A DNA stretch of 64,000 bases, taken from Actinomyces wuliandei (lineage in GTDB: Bacteria; Actinomycetota; Actinomycetes; Actinomycetales; Actinomycetaceae). Shown here piece after piece: positions 49,623-57,645 of the stretch (positions are counted from its first letter, which is position 1; every line of letters starts with the position of its first letter). The position numbers were made by a program, and so were the translations under genes. A model generated the notes under the pieces. The model did not search any database. It saw only the letters and a list, made by a program, of their open reading frames with translations, and was not told the origin of the DNA. Location: positions 2,852,001-2,916,000 of the forward strand of contig NZ_CP025227.1 of the NCBI RefSeq assembly GCF_004010955.1. The letters are read 5' to 3'.

Positions 49623-51046
49623 CGCCCAGGCGCTGGCGGGACCGGCTCCGCAGGCGCGGGCGCCCCACCGCCCCTGCTGCTGGTCCCGCCGCGCCTGGCG
49701 GCGGGGCCGGTGGTGGTGGCCCAGCCCCCGGCCACGGCGGCGGTGGCGGGGATGCCTCCCTGGTGGCTGGTGACATGTTCACCCCAGGGCGGGCTGGCGG
49801 GCAGAGCGTGCTGGTGTGGGAGGGGGCCGTGGCGGCACCGGCGAGCCCGCTGGCGTGGCACTCGGCCACGCCGGTGGAGGTGTTCTTCCACACCGGCCAC
49901 CACGACTCCACCCAGGTCCTGGTGGCTGAGTTCACCCGCCAGCTGGACCGACAGCTCTCCGCCCTGTCCCTGCTCAGCGCGGAGCGCCTGCTGGAAGGCA
50001 TCCGCGCCTACCGCACCCAGGGCCGCCAGCCCACCTCCGGTACCACCAAGCGAGCCCGCAAGAACTTCATGAAGGAGGTCATGCACGACCTGCGGCACGT
50101 GCACCAGCTCTCCAAGGAGGATGCCCAGGCCAAGGCGCTGGAGGTGAACCGGGCGCTGGTGGTCCTCCACGAGCCCGACCAGCTCCTGGCGGGGCCAGGC
50201 GGCCCCGCCACCACCGGGCCGCAGCCCGGCTACCCCTCCCTGGGCCACGGGCAGGTCAACTCCTCGGTGGGCTCCCAGAACAGACCCATGGTGGCGGTCC
50301 TGGAGCAGGCCGCCCTGGCCGTCCCACCCGACCAGAGGGCGCAGGTGCGCCTCCTGGTGCGCGCCGTGCTGACCAGCTCCCCCGACCTGGCCCAGGACCT
50401 GCGTGCCGGCCAGGCGCACCTGGAGCCACGCACCCAGGCCCAGAGGAGCGCCACCAGCCCCCGCGCACCACCGTGGACACCCACCTACCTCGCCGCCACC
50501 ATCGCCACCGGGCACGACCCCTGGCACCCACCCGCCCGGGCGCAGGAGCCCGCGCCCTCGGCCACGACCCAGCCCGGGACCGGGCAGCCCCACCAGCCAG
50601 ACCGGCCCGGCCCCGCCACCGGGCAGCCAGGCCCCACCCACACGGGCGCCACCCCGGCCGGACCGGGCCAGCCGGGCCACAAGACCACCCGCGAGGAGGT
50701 CCTGGCCAACATCAAGGCCCGAGTGGCCCAGGCGGCCCGCCAGGGCAACCAGCCCCGGGCCGCACGGGAGGCACCCGCCGGGGCAGACCTCTCCCGAACC
50801 GCCCGTCTGCGCGAGGCCTCCTTCCCCCACTCGCCCACCGCCGCCGTGCGCACGCCACCAGCACAGCCCCAGGCAGGCCCCAGACCGTCCCGGGCGGGCC
50901 AGCCGGGCCACAAGACCACCCCCGAGGAGATCCTGGCCGACATCAAGGCCCGTGTCGCCCAAGCCGCCCAGCAGCCCACCCAGCCCCCCACCCCACACCA
51001 GACCCCCACCCGAAACCACCGACGCAACCGAGGTCTAGGCCGATAA
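49619..51046 (+). CDS. Polymorphic toxin with Ntox15 domain
   Basis: The 475-residue protein opens with a basic, Pro/Gly-rich segment. Residues about 75-240 match Ntox15: VLVAEFTRQLDRQLSALSLL, then RAYRTQGR, then ALEVNRALVVLHEPDQLLAG with the catalytic HxxD (His184, Asp187), and VNSSVGSQNRPMVAVLEQAA, the closing motif. Ntox15 is the nuclease domain of the Agrobacterium Tde effectors, where the HxxD motif is needed for DNA cleavage. The C-terminal 200 residues are Pro-rich and contain two near-identical modules GQPGHKTT(R/P)EE(V/I)LA with IKARVAQAA. No immunity gene is recognisable between this gene and the convergent methyltransferase. Family confident; secretion route unknown. Confidence 0.75.
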   Translation: MTPRRWRDRLRRRGRPTAPAAGPAAPGGGAGGGGPAPGHGGGGGDASLVAGDMFTPGRAGGQSVLVWEGAVAAPASPLAWHSATPVEVFFHTGHHDSTQVLVAEFTRQLDRQLSALSLLSAERLLEGIRAYRTQGRQPTSGTTKRARKNFMKEVMHDLRHVHQLSKEDAQAKALEVNRALVVLHEPDQLLAGPGGPATTGPQPGYPSLGHGQVNSSVGSQNRPMVAVLEQAALAVPPDQRAQVRLLVRAVLTSSPDLAQDLRAGQAHLEPRTQAQRSATSPRAPPWTPTYLAATIATGHDPWHPPARAQEPAPSATTQPGTGQPHQPDRPGPATGQPGPTHTGATPAGPGQPGHKTTREEVLANIKARVAQAARQGNQPRAAREAPAGADLSRTARLREASFPHSPTAAVRTPPAQPQAGPRPSRAGQPGHKTTPEEILADIKARVAQAAQQPTQPPTPHQTPTRNHRRNRGLGR

Positions 51047-51142
51047 GCCCGAACCCGCACCGGTACGTGGGCCGGAAACCGCACGCAGCAGGCCGGGACC
51101 CGCCAGCGACAGACCAGCCCCACCCCCGACCCGTCAGCGATA

Positions 51143-51203
51143 TGCGAGTCCGGGGTACGCTATGCGGCCACCCGGCCCTCCCAGGACGTACCCCAACCTC
51201 GCA
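51143..51203. repeat. 61-bp inverted-repeat element, right copy
   Basis: Arms 51143-51159 (TGCGAGTCCGGGGTACG) and 51187-51203 are inverted copies with three mismatches, separated by 27 bases. Same orientation and spacing as the left copy, 1976 bp away. It lies between the convergent toxin and methyltransferase genes. Confidence 0.8.
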
Positions 51204-51263
51204 AACCGCCAGAGGGAGAAGCCGGAACGCGAAGGGTCACAGCCTGGACCATGCCCCACCCCC

Positions 51264-52886
51264 TCACCCAAAGGTCAGGAACCCGCAGCGGGCCAGCTCG
51301 CGCACGCCCGCCACGAGCTCGGCACGCACTGCGACGGCGTCGGCGGCCGTGCCAGCCCCGGTCAGGACCGCCACCGCCTGCGCTACCTGCGCCACGCTCA
51401 GCTCGCCGTCGGCGGCCCCTGCCAGGGCGGCGACCGCTGTGCTCACCGGGACGGCACGCCCCAAGCCCCCACCCTGCCTCAGCATGATGACCGAGGGCTC
51501 TGCGGCGCCTGGCACCAGGTGGCGCTCCTCGGTGACGTCGGCAGCCAGCACGGGGTGCAGGGTGGCGACAGCGTCGTCGTCCAGGCCAGCCAGCAGGTCC
51601 TGGGCCTCCAGCACCTGGGCGACGTGCGGCCCCAGGGGAGCCTCCACTGCCGTGGTGACCTCCTCCAGCACCCGCCAGGGCCTGCGCGGTGCCTGCGGGC
51701 GGTGGAGGACCAGGTAGCCGAAGCCGACCCCCTCCACCCCCCGCTCCTCGAAGTCCCCGACCCACGCCCCGACGGCGGCGTCAAAGGCCTCCGGTGCCCG
51801 CTCGGGGGCCACCCCGCCGTCACGCAGCCACATGGCCGCGTAGGACACCGGGTCCTGCTGCTCCCGCTCGACGACCCAGGCGTCGGCCTCCTCCGGCAGC
51901 CAGTCGGCGACGTCCCGGCGCCAGTCCCTCCCCTGGTGGTGCTCCCAGTTCCCCAGCAGCACGGCGGTGCCCCCCGCCTGCAGGTGGGCACCCAGGCCCG
52001 CCACGAGCCCAGGCAGGACGTCCTCGCCGGCGTCGCGGTACTCCATGAGCGCCAGCCCCGCCTCACGGACCGCAGCAGGCGTCAGGACAAACGGGGGGTT
52101 GGAGACCACGAGGTCGAAGCGACGCCCTGCCACCGGCTCCAGCAGGGAGCCTGCCGCCAGCTCCACCCGCTCCTCCTGACCGGCGAGAGCGACGTTGAAG
52201 GCGGTGAAGTCCAGTGCCCGGCGCGAGACGTCCGTCGCAGTCACGTGCTCGGCGTGGCGCAGGAGGTAGAGCGTTTGGATCCCGCAGCCGCACCCCAGGT
52301 CCAGGGCGGTACCCACCGGTGTGCGCGGGACCAGGCCCGCCAAGGTCAGTCCCGCCCCGCCGATGCCCAGGACGTGGCCGGGTGCCAGCTCACGGCCGGT
52401 GACCATCTCACCCAGGTCGGAGGCCACCCACCAGCGCACCTGCCCGGTGTCGTCACGGGCCTCGTGGGGACGCAGGTCCACCAGGGCACGGACCCGGCCA
52501 TTGGTGTCAGGCGGGCTGACCAGGCCGGTAGCGGCCGCACCGCGGGTACGGGTGCGGCTCAGGACGTGGTCGAGCTCGGCGGCCGACACCGGCTCACCAA
52601 GCATGAACAAGGCAGTCAGGACGGCCGGGGGCGAGGGCCTCGCGCCTGCGGCCCGGTCCTCGTCCATGGCGGCCCGCAGCGCCCGCAGGGCGGGGAGGCG
52701 GACCTCTCGGCGCAGGGCGGCGTCACCCACCTCTCCCAGCAGGTGGGCGACGGCGTCCACGCCCCAGCCACTGGCCTCCAGGTCCTTGCGCAGCCTGAGG
52801 GCCTGCTCGGCGGTGGCACGCGGCGCAGGGGGCACCGCCGCCCCGGGGTCAGCGGAGGGGGCGGGCTGCGGGAGCGCGACGTTCAT
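51264..52886 (-). CDS. Class I SAM-dependent methyltransferase
   Basis: The 540-residue protein has an N-terminal helical domain (LRLRKDLEASGWGVDAVAHL, typical of the DUF7059 region of actinobacterial methyltransferases) and then a Rossmann core with GTALDLGCGCGIQTLYLLRH (SAM site), VTATDVSRRALDFTAFNVAL and the catalytic DLVVSNPPFVLTP. The NPPF motif indicates methylation of an amino group on adenine, guanine or glutamine (PrmC/RsmC-like). A C-terminal helical domain of about 170 residues follows. The substrate is unknown. The ATG at 52886 lies six bases after a TACCGT box. Codons upstream in frame have no coding character. Confidence 0.87.
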   Translation of the reverse strand: MNVALPQPAPSADPGAAVPPAPRATAEQALRLRKDLEASGWGVDAVAHLLGEVGDAALRREVRLPALRALRAAMDEDRAAGARPSPPAVLTALFMLGEPVSAAELDHVLSRTRTRGAAATGLVSPPDTNGRVRALVDLRPHEARDDTGQVRWWVASDLGEMVTGRELAPGHVLGIGGAGLTLAGLVPRTPVGTALDLGCGCGIQTLYLLRHAEHVTATDVSRRALDFTAFNVALAGQEERVELAAGSLLEPVAGRRFDLVVSNPPFVLTPAAVREAGLALMEYRDAGEDVLPGLVAGLGAHLQAGGTAVLLGNWEHHQGRDWRRDVADWLPEEADAWVVEREQQDPVSYAAMWLRDGGVAPERAPEAFDAAVGAWVGDFEERGVEGVGFGYLVLHRPQAPRRPWRVLEEVTTAVEAPLGPHVAQVLEAQDLLAGLDDDAVATLHPVLAADVTEERHLVPGAAEPSVIMLRQGGGLGRAVPVSTAVAALAGAADGELSVAQVAQAVAVLTGAGTAADAVAVRAELVAGVRELARCGFLTFG

Positions 52887-52892
52887 GAGGCG

Positions 52893-52898
52893 ACGGTA
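52893..52898 (-). promoter_or_regulatory. -10 box, leaderless type, for methyltransferase
   Basis: TACCGT on the minus strand, then CGCCTC (6 nt) and the ATG at 52886. Confidence 0.5.
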
Positions 52899-53011
52899 GC
52901 GCCTCCCAAGGACTGAGCCGGGTACGGGCTGAGCCGCCACACCACTGTCGCTACGTCCCGACACCGCCACTACGCCGTCACTACGCCGCACTGCACCGTC
53001 ACCACGACGGC

Positions 53012-53992
53012 TCAGGCCAGCCGGGCGGCGAGCTCGGTGTACTGGTGGATCTTGGTCTCGACGTCCTTGATGTAGCTGATGAGCATGACCTCCTCGGTGT
53101 GGTGGCTCTCGGCAAAGGTCGTGACCTGGGAGGCGACCTCGTCGTAGGTGCCCACGATGACAGCCGTGTCCCGCTCAAGGTAGGCCTCCACCTGGGCCCG
53201 GTAGGAGGCCTCCAGGGTGGCGGGGTCCCGGAAGCGGACCGGACGGCCGGTACGCAGCGCGTAGCGGGCGTCGGCAGCCACGAGGGCCTGCTCCCAGGCC
53301 TCCTGCCTGGTCGGGGCAGCACTGACGCACAGGGCCGACAGCGTCTGGCCGCTTTGGTGCCCAGCAGGCAGGTGTGCCCGGTAGTGGTCCATGACCTCTA
53401 CCTGCTGGCGGCCGGTGAAGAACTGCGCGTAGGCGTAGTTGAGGTCCCGGGAGCCCGCCCACGCCGCGGACTGGCCCGAGGAGCCCAGGAGCCACAGCTC
53501 GGGCAGCTGCTCGGGCCTGGGGTCCACCGTCAGGGAGGCGTAGTGGTGGTCGGCCGTGAGCTCGTTACGCAGCAGGGCCACAGCCTCCTCGACGAGGAGG
53601 TTGATGGAGTCGGGGTCGATGACACGCCCCTGGTTGAGCGCCCCCGCCGCACGCATGTCGCCGCCGGGCGCGCGCCCCAGGCCCATGTCCACGCGACCGG
53701 GGTGGAGCGCAGCCAGGGTGGCGAAGCGCTCGGCCACCTGCAGGGAGCCGTAGTGCATGGCCATGACTCCCCCCGACCCCACACGGATACGCCGGGTGCC
53801 GTCCAGGACGTGCATCATGAGCAGGTCCGGGGCCGAGGACTGGAAGACCCCCGTGCTGTGGTGCTCCGCCAGCCACAGGCGGTGGAAGCCTGCCTCCTCC
53901 ACGCCACGGGCCAGGTGGACCACGTCACGAAGGACCTGGTACGGGCTACCGCCTTCGAACAGGGGAATCTGCTCCAGGACGCTGATACGCAT
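53012..53992 (-). CDS. LLM-class flavin-dependent oxidoreductase
   Basis: The 326-residue enzyme shows the luciferase-like TIM barrel: ISVLEQIPLFEGGSPYQVL, GFHRLWLAEHHSTGVFQSSA, RVGSGGVMAMHYGSLQVAER and GRVDMGLGRAPGGDM. These are characteristic of the MsnO8-like subgroup (AEHH, GLGRAPG). A C-terminal YIKDVETKIHQYTELAARL helix closes the barrel. It should use FMN or F420 to oxidise an unknown small molecule. The ATG has GAGGAGAGA upstream. Confidence 0.9.
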   Translation of the reverse strand: MRISVLEQIPLFEGGSPYQVLRDVVHLARGVEEAGFHRLWLAEHHSTGVFQSSAPDLLMMHVLDGTRRIRVGSGGVMAMHYGSLQVAERFATLAALHPGRVDMGLGRAPGGDMRAAGALNQGRVIDPDSINLLVEEAVALLRNELTADHHYASLTVDPRPEQLPELWLLGSSGQSAAWAGSRDLNYAYAQFFTGRQQVEVMDHYRAHLPAGHQSGQTLSALCVSAAPTRQEAWEQALVAADARYALRTGRPVRFRDPATLEASYRAQVEAYLERDTAVIVGTYDEVASQVTTFAESHHTEEVMLISYIKDVETKIHQYTELAARLA

Positions 53993-54278
53993 GTCTCTCC
54001 TCAGTGTGTACGTCGGCTGGCGAGACCGGGGCTGCCGTCGTGGCGGGACGCGGCCCGCCCGCCATGTCTCTTTCTACTCCTGTCCTGCGGAATGCTGGCG
54101 CCACCGCCATCGACACCCTCTGGCCCGGGACGCACGCCCGGGCCAAGGACCTGTCCCTCAACCTGTCACCCCTGGCCCGGCCGCCACGTTCAGCGGCATC
54201 TCCCAGGCCGTCGTCGTGGTGGAGGCACGTGGCTAGGGAGGACCGAGAAAGGACGACGTCCGCCTGGTTCCGCTGAGT

Positions 54279-54317
54279 CCTGCCCGGCACCCGGCGTTGA
54301 GCCAGGCACCGGGCAGG
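54279..54317 (-). terminator. Terminator of the PH-domain gene
   Basis: Arms 54279-54295 and 54301-54317 form a 17-bp stem with a 5-base loop. On the minus strand the three non-Watson-Crick pairs are G-U wobbles, so the RNA stem is stable. It starts three bases after the stop of the minus-strand gene. Confidence 0.7.
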
Positions 54318-54319
54318 GC

Positions 54320-54832
54320 TCAGCGCCGGGGGTCCGCGTCAACAGCCCCCTGGACGTCGTTGAAGAGCAGGTTGACGATCTCGACCTGCACCGTCTCCAC
54401 GTGGGGGACGTCCCTGAGGGGGAGCGGGTCGTCTGAGCTGGTCTGGAGTATGAGGGTGCCGCAGCCGAAGAGCCGGTCGTTGAGGTCCTTGTCCTGTTGC
54501 ACGTCGGAGATACGGCTCAGGGGCAGGTCGTGACCGGTGCGCCTGAGGATGCCGGAGCGGGTGATCACCCGCCTCGTGGTGATCGTGTAGGTGTCGGTGT
54601 ACCACCTCAGCCACGGCAGGAGCAGGAGGGGGACGCTCACGACGACGACCAGTGCCCACAGCGCTACAAGGCCCCACGGCCTCCAGCCCTGCGGGGCAAG
54701 AACCGACCCCGCGACTGCGGCGGCGAGAACGACGACCTCCAGGAGGACCCGCCACAGGAGGACTTTCGCATGGGTACGCATGTGCCGCACGACGACCTCA
54801 TCGCGGCTCAGCAGCTTCTTCGACAGTGCCAT
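54320..54832 (-). CDS. PH-domain (bPH2) membrane protein
   Basis: The 170-residue protein has two membrane segments (VLLWRVLLEVVVLAAAVAGS and WGLVALWALVVVVSVPLLLL) followed by a bacterial PH-like domain (TDTYTITTRRVITRSGILRR, HDLPLSRISDVQQDK, FGCGTLILQTSSDDPLPLRD). The domain ends in VPHVETVQVEIVNLLF. Such proteins are common in actinobacteria; their role is not clear. The start at 54832 was chosen because MALSKKLLSRDEVVV begins the folded part; a GTG six bases upstream is an alternative. Confidence 0.82.
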   Translation of the reverse strand: MALSKKLLSRDEVVVRHMRTHAKVLLWRVLLEVVVLAAAVAGSVLAPQGWRPWGLVALWALVVVVSVPLLLLPWLRWYTDTYTITTRRVITRSGILRRTGHDLPLSRISDVQQDKDLNDRLFGCGTLILQTSSDDPLPLRDVPHVETVQVEIVNLLFNDVQGAVDADPRR

Positions 54833-55162
54833 GGTCACATGGTGCCAGCCCGTCGGCCTGCGACGCACGCATCCCACCGCCGCACGCAGTGCAGCCGACA
54901 GGGTGCGGTCCTTCGTGTGGAGCAGTGGTGGTCCGCCGAGCCGCAGCGTCCGCAGCACGCCTGGCCGGGTCTGACCCGGCCAGCGCGTACCCGGCCACCC
55001 CGCGGGACTGGGCCAGGCCGATGACGTCAACCACCTGCGGGGCGGGCGGGTCTCCAAGGCGGTCAGGAGCACCCATGGTTACGGAACAGACCGGGTGGGG
55101 CCGGACGGCGGGCAACCCGCCACCAGGCTCACCGTCATGAGGTCGCCGCCATCACCCTAGCG
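54833..55162. other. Gap between tad locus and PH-domain gene
   Basis: 330 bases. One minus-strand frame reads VVDVIGLAQSRGVAGYALAG, which has protein-like character and recalls the start of small ATPase-subunit-like proteins, but it is out of frame with the flanking genes and lacks family landmarks. No Flp pilin or TadE/F-like gene is present. Confidence 0.4.
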
Positions 55163-56386
55163 TCATGAGGCCAGCAGTCCCGCACCGACCGAGGCGATGA
55201 CGGGCACAAGCCCCAGGAGGACGAAGGCAGGCAGGTGGCACGCACCCAGGGGCACCACCAGACGCACCGCAAGACGCTCGGCGGCCTCCTCGTCCCTGGC
55301 CCTGCGGCCCACCCTGACCGTGGCAGCCGTGGCCGCCAGCAGCGTCTGCGGTGAGGCACCGTCCTCCCAGCCGGGCCGCAGGCACCCCTCAAGGCTGGCG
55401 TACCTGCTCCGCCACACCGGGTCCCCGGGAGCGTCCCAGGCCTCCTCCCACCCTGCCCCCAGCAGCAGTGCCCGGCCCACCACGCAGAACGCCTCCTCCT
55501 CCACGGCCTCGCCCAGAGCGACCAGCACCCCAGGCAGCGACGCCCCGGCGGCCAGGGAGGCGGAGGCCAGGTCCAGGACAAGCGCCTCGTCAGTACCGCG
55601 GGCTGAGGCGGTGGCCGCCCGCACCATGCCCCTGGTGACCTGGTGCCCGGCAACCATGAGCGCGGCTCCCGTCGCCCCCAGGACCGAACCCCATCCTCCG
55701 TCCAGGAGGAAGGAGACCGGGTCAGCACCCACCACAGCCCCCAGGCCCAGCCCTACCAGCGGCAGACACGCCAGGAGACGGGCTGTCGTACGCGGCCCGG
55801 TCAGCGCGCTGACCCGCGAGGCCTCGGCGCGCCCCGACTCGGCGACACCGGAGGCCACGGCATCCAGGACCTCAGCCAGTGGAGCACCCAGGGAGGCTGA
55901 CAGCCGACAGGCCGCAGCCGCTCCCGGGACCGCCGCCGCAGCAGCCTGAAGCCGTCGCCGCGCCGCGCCGCGGGCGGGCAGCTGCCAGCACAGGCGCCCC
56001 TGCTCCCACCGCGGCCAGGTCAGCGTCGCAGTCGGGACCCCCAGGTCCGCAAGCGCGGGAGGAACGCCGTCCTCCCCGGGGTCGATCCCCTCAACCACCC
56101 CACAGCGCCCCAGCGCCCGCGACCATGCCCGAGCCGGGGAGGCTCCCGCCCTCAGGAGGCTGGCAACCTCGGTCAGCAGCAGGCCGATATCCACCTGCCG
56201 GTGCGACGTCGTCACCCGCACCGGCAGCACCGGGCGGGTCGTGCCCCAGGCGCCGGCCCGAGCGCGTCGCAGCGGGAGCAGCACGACCGAGACCGCCAGG
56301 AAGACCGCGAGGAAGACCACCAAGAAGACTGCGAGAGAGACTGCCGGGGAGGTCGGGACTGCCGCCACCCATGCGCCCCCACTCAC
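55163..56386 (-). CDS. TadB-TadC fusion, Tad pilus inner-membrane platform
   Basis: The 407-residue protein joins two type II secretion F domains. The first half is TadB-like (HRQVDIGLLLTEVASLLRAG, LPLVGLGLGAVVGADPVSFL); the second is TadC-like (EALVLDLASASLAAGASLPG, TLLAATAATVRVGRRARDEE, HLPAFVLLGLVPVIASVGAG). TadB and TadC normally come from separate genes. It begins with a basic signal-like membrane segment. The GTG start overlaps tadA by GTGA. It would form the membrane platform on which TadA acts in pilus assembly. The gene ends the locus: no pilin, TadE, TadF or peptidase follows. Confidence 0.8.
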   Translation of the reverse strand: MSGGAWVAAVPTSPAVSLAVFLVVFLAVFLAVSVVLLPLRRARAGAWGTTRPVLPVRVTTSHRQVDIGLLLTEVASLLRAGASPARAWSRALGRCGVVEGIDPGEDGVPPALADLGVPTATLTWPRWEQGRLCWQLPARGAARRRLQAAAAAVPGAAAACRLSASLGAPLAEVLDAVASGVAESGRAEASRVSALTGPRTTARLLACLPLVGLGLGAVVGADPVSFLLDGGWGSVLGATGAALMVAGHQVTRGMVRAATASARGTDEALVLDLASASLAAGASLPGVLVALGEAVEEEAFCVVGRALLLGAGWEEAWDAPGDPVWRSRYASLEGCLRPGWEDGASPQTLLAATAATVRVGRRARDEEAAERLAVRLVVPLGACHLPAFVLLGLVPVIASVGAGLLAS

Positions 56387-57645
56387 GGCAGCCCCCTCAC
56401 GGGGCGGTGGCGGCCCCGCGTGCCTTGTGACAGGGCCGCTGACACCGGGCCCTCACCGACACGCGACACCAGGCGGTCGATGGCAGGCCCGGCGGCTGTC
56501 ACACCCTCGGCTGACACGCTCAGGGCCTCCTGGCAGGTGAGAACCGCCCCGGCTACGGTGGCCTCCCGCGTGAGCACACCGACCGAGGACACCCACCGCG
56601 CCCCCGGCGGCCCCGGCGGCCCCGGTGACGCATCCTCATGCTCCGCTCCCCCTCGGCCTCCCGGGAGACGCCGCAGGTGGACCACGGCGTCGAGGGCGCT
56701 CGCGGCCTGGGAGGCGACAGCGCCCTCGTCGAGGCGGGCCAGTGCTCCCAGGGCGGTCAGGCGCGCAGGCACGTCCGTCGCAGAGTTGGCGTGCAGGGTG
56801 GCCCAGCCTCCTTCGTGACCAGTGTTGAGCGCGGTCAGGACGTCCCTGACCTCAGGTCCCCGGCACTCTCCCAGGACAATCCTGTCCGGCCTCATCCTCA
56901 GCGCCGCCCGCACCAGGGAGGTCATGCTCACGGCACCGGCACCCTGGATGTTGTCCCCGCGCTCCTGGAGGTGGACGACGTGCGGGTGACGGGGACGCAG
57001 CTCGCTGGCCTCCTCAATGCAGACAATGCGCTCGCTGGCCGGTACCAGCCCCAGGAGGGCAGCCAGGAGGGTGGTCTTCCCCGTGCCGGTGGCCCCGGTG
57101 ACCAGGCAGCTGGCCCGCTGCGCCACCAGGGCAGCCAGCACGGCGTCAAGGCCTGGAGCCACTGTCCCCGCGCCGACAAGCTCTGCCAGGCTGAACCCCT
57201 GGGGCCTCCTGGTCCGCAGGCTGATCACCGTGCCCTGACTGCTCAGGGGCGGCAGGACGGCGTTGAGGCGCGTCCCGTCCGACAGGGTCGCGTCCACCAC
57301 CGGGCTGGCGTCGTCAAGACGGCGCCCCGCTGAGGCGGCCATCCGTACCGCGAGCGCGCGGACCTGGCTCTCCGGCATCACCGGACAGGCGACTCTCTCC
57401 ACCCCGTGCCCGCGGTCGACCCAGGTCAGGCCGGCGAGCACCAAGACGTCGGTGACACCTGGGGTGTCGATGAGGGGCTGCAGGAGCGGTCCGGCGCCTT
57501 CCGCGTCGGCGCGCACCCTGTGCCTCAGGCGGGCCAGACCCAGCTCACCGGTGGCAGGGTCGGTGACCTCCTCAAGCGCCTGGTCAAGCCGGGACCCGTG
57601 GGCGAGGGCGCGGCGGACCCGGGCCAGCTCGGAACCTGACGTCAC
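56383..57645 (-). CDS. tadA: TadA/CpaF-type secretion ATPase
   Basis: The 420-residue ATPase has the CpaF signatures: PLIDTPGVTDVLVLAG, RLDDASPVVDATLSDGTRLN, VISLRTRRPQGFSLAEL, Walker A TGATGTGKTTLLAALLG, the Asp box IVCIEEASELRP, Walker B RMRPDRIVLGECRGPE and the His box NTGHEGGWATLHANS. It powers assembly and retraction of Tad pili. The GTG at 57645 overlaps the upstream stop as GTGA; a GTG six bases earlier is also possible. Between domains it carries a Gly/Pro-rich insert (HEDASPGPPGPPGA). Confidence 0.9.
   Translation of the reverse strand: MTSGSELARVRRALAHGSRLDQALEEVTDPATGELGLARLRHRVRADAEGAGPLLQPLIDTPGVTDVLVLAGLTWVDRGHGVERVACPVMPESQVRALAVRMAASAGRRLDDASPVVDATLSDGTRLNAVLPPLSSQGTVISLRTRRPQGFSLAELVGAGTVAPGLDAVLAALVAQRASCLVTGATGTGKTTLLAALLGLVPASERIVCIEEASELRPRHPHVVHLQERGDNIQGAGAVSMTSLVRAALRMRPDRIVLGECRGPEVRDVLTALNTGHEGGWATLHANSATDVPARLTALGALARLDEGAVASQAASALDAVVHLRRLPGGRGGAEHEDASPGPPGPPGARWVSSVGVLTREATVAGAVLTCQEALSVSAEGVTAAGPAIDRLVSRVGEGPVSAALSQGTRGRHRPVRGLP

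Noticed and set aside
50403..51123. Overlapping frames on both strands of the toxin C-terminus, considered as an immunity gene
   Set aside because: They lie inside the Pro-rich toxin coding region and are Pro/Arg-biased, so they cannot be told from shadows.
54798..55115. Minus-strand frame with VVDVIGLAQSRGVAGYALAG as a real small gene
   Set aside because: Protein-like in part, but its end overlaps the PH-domain gene's start and no family landmark is clear; mentioned only in the gap note.
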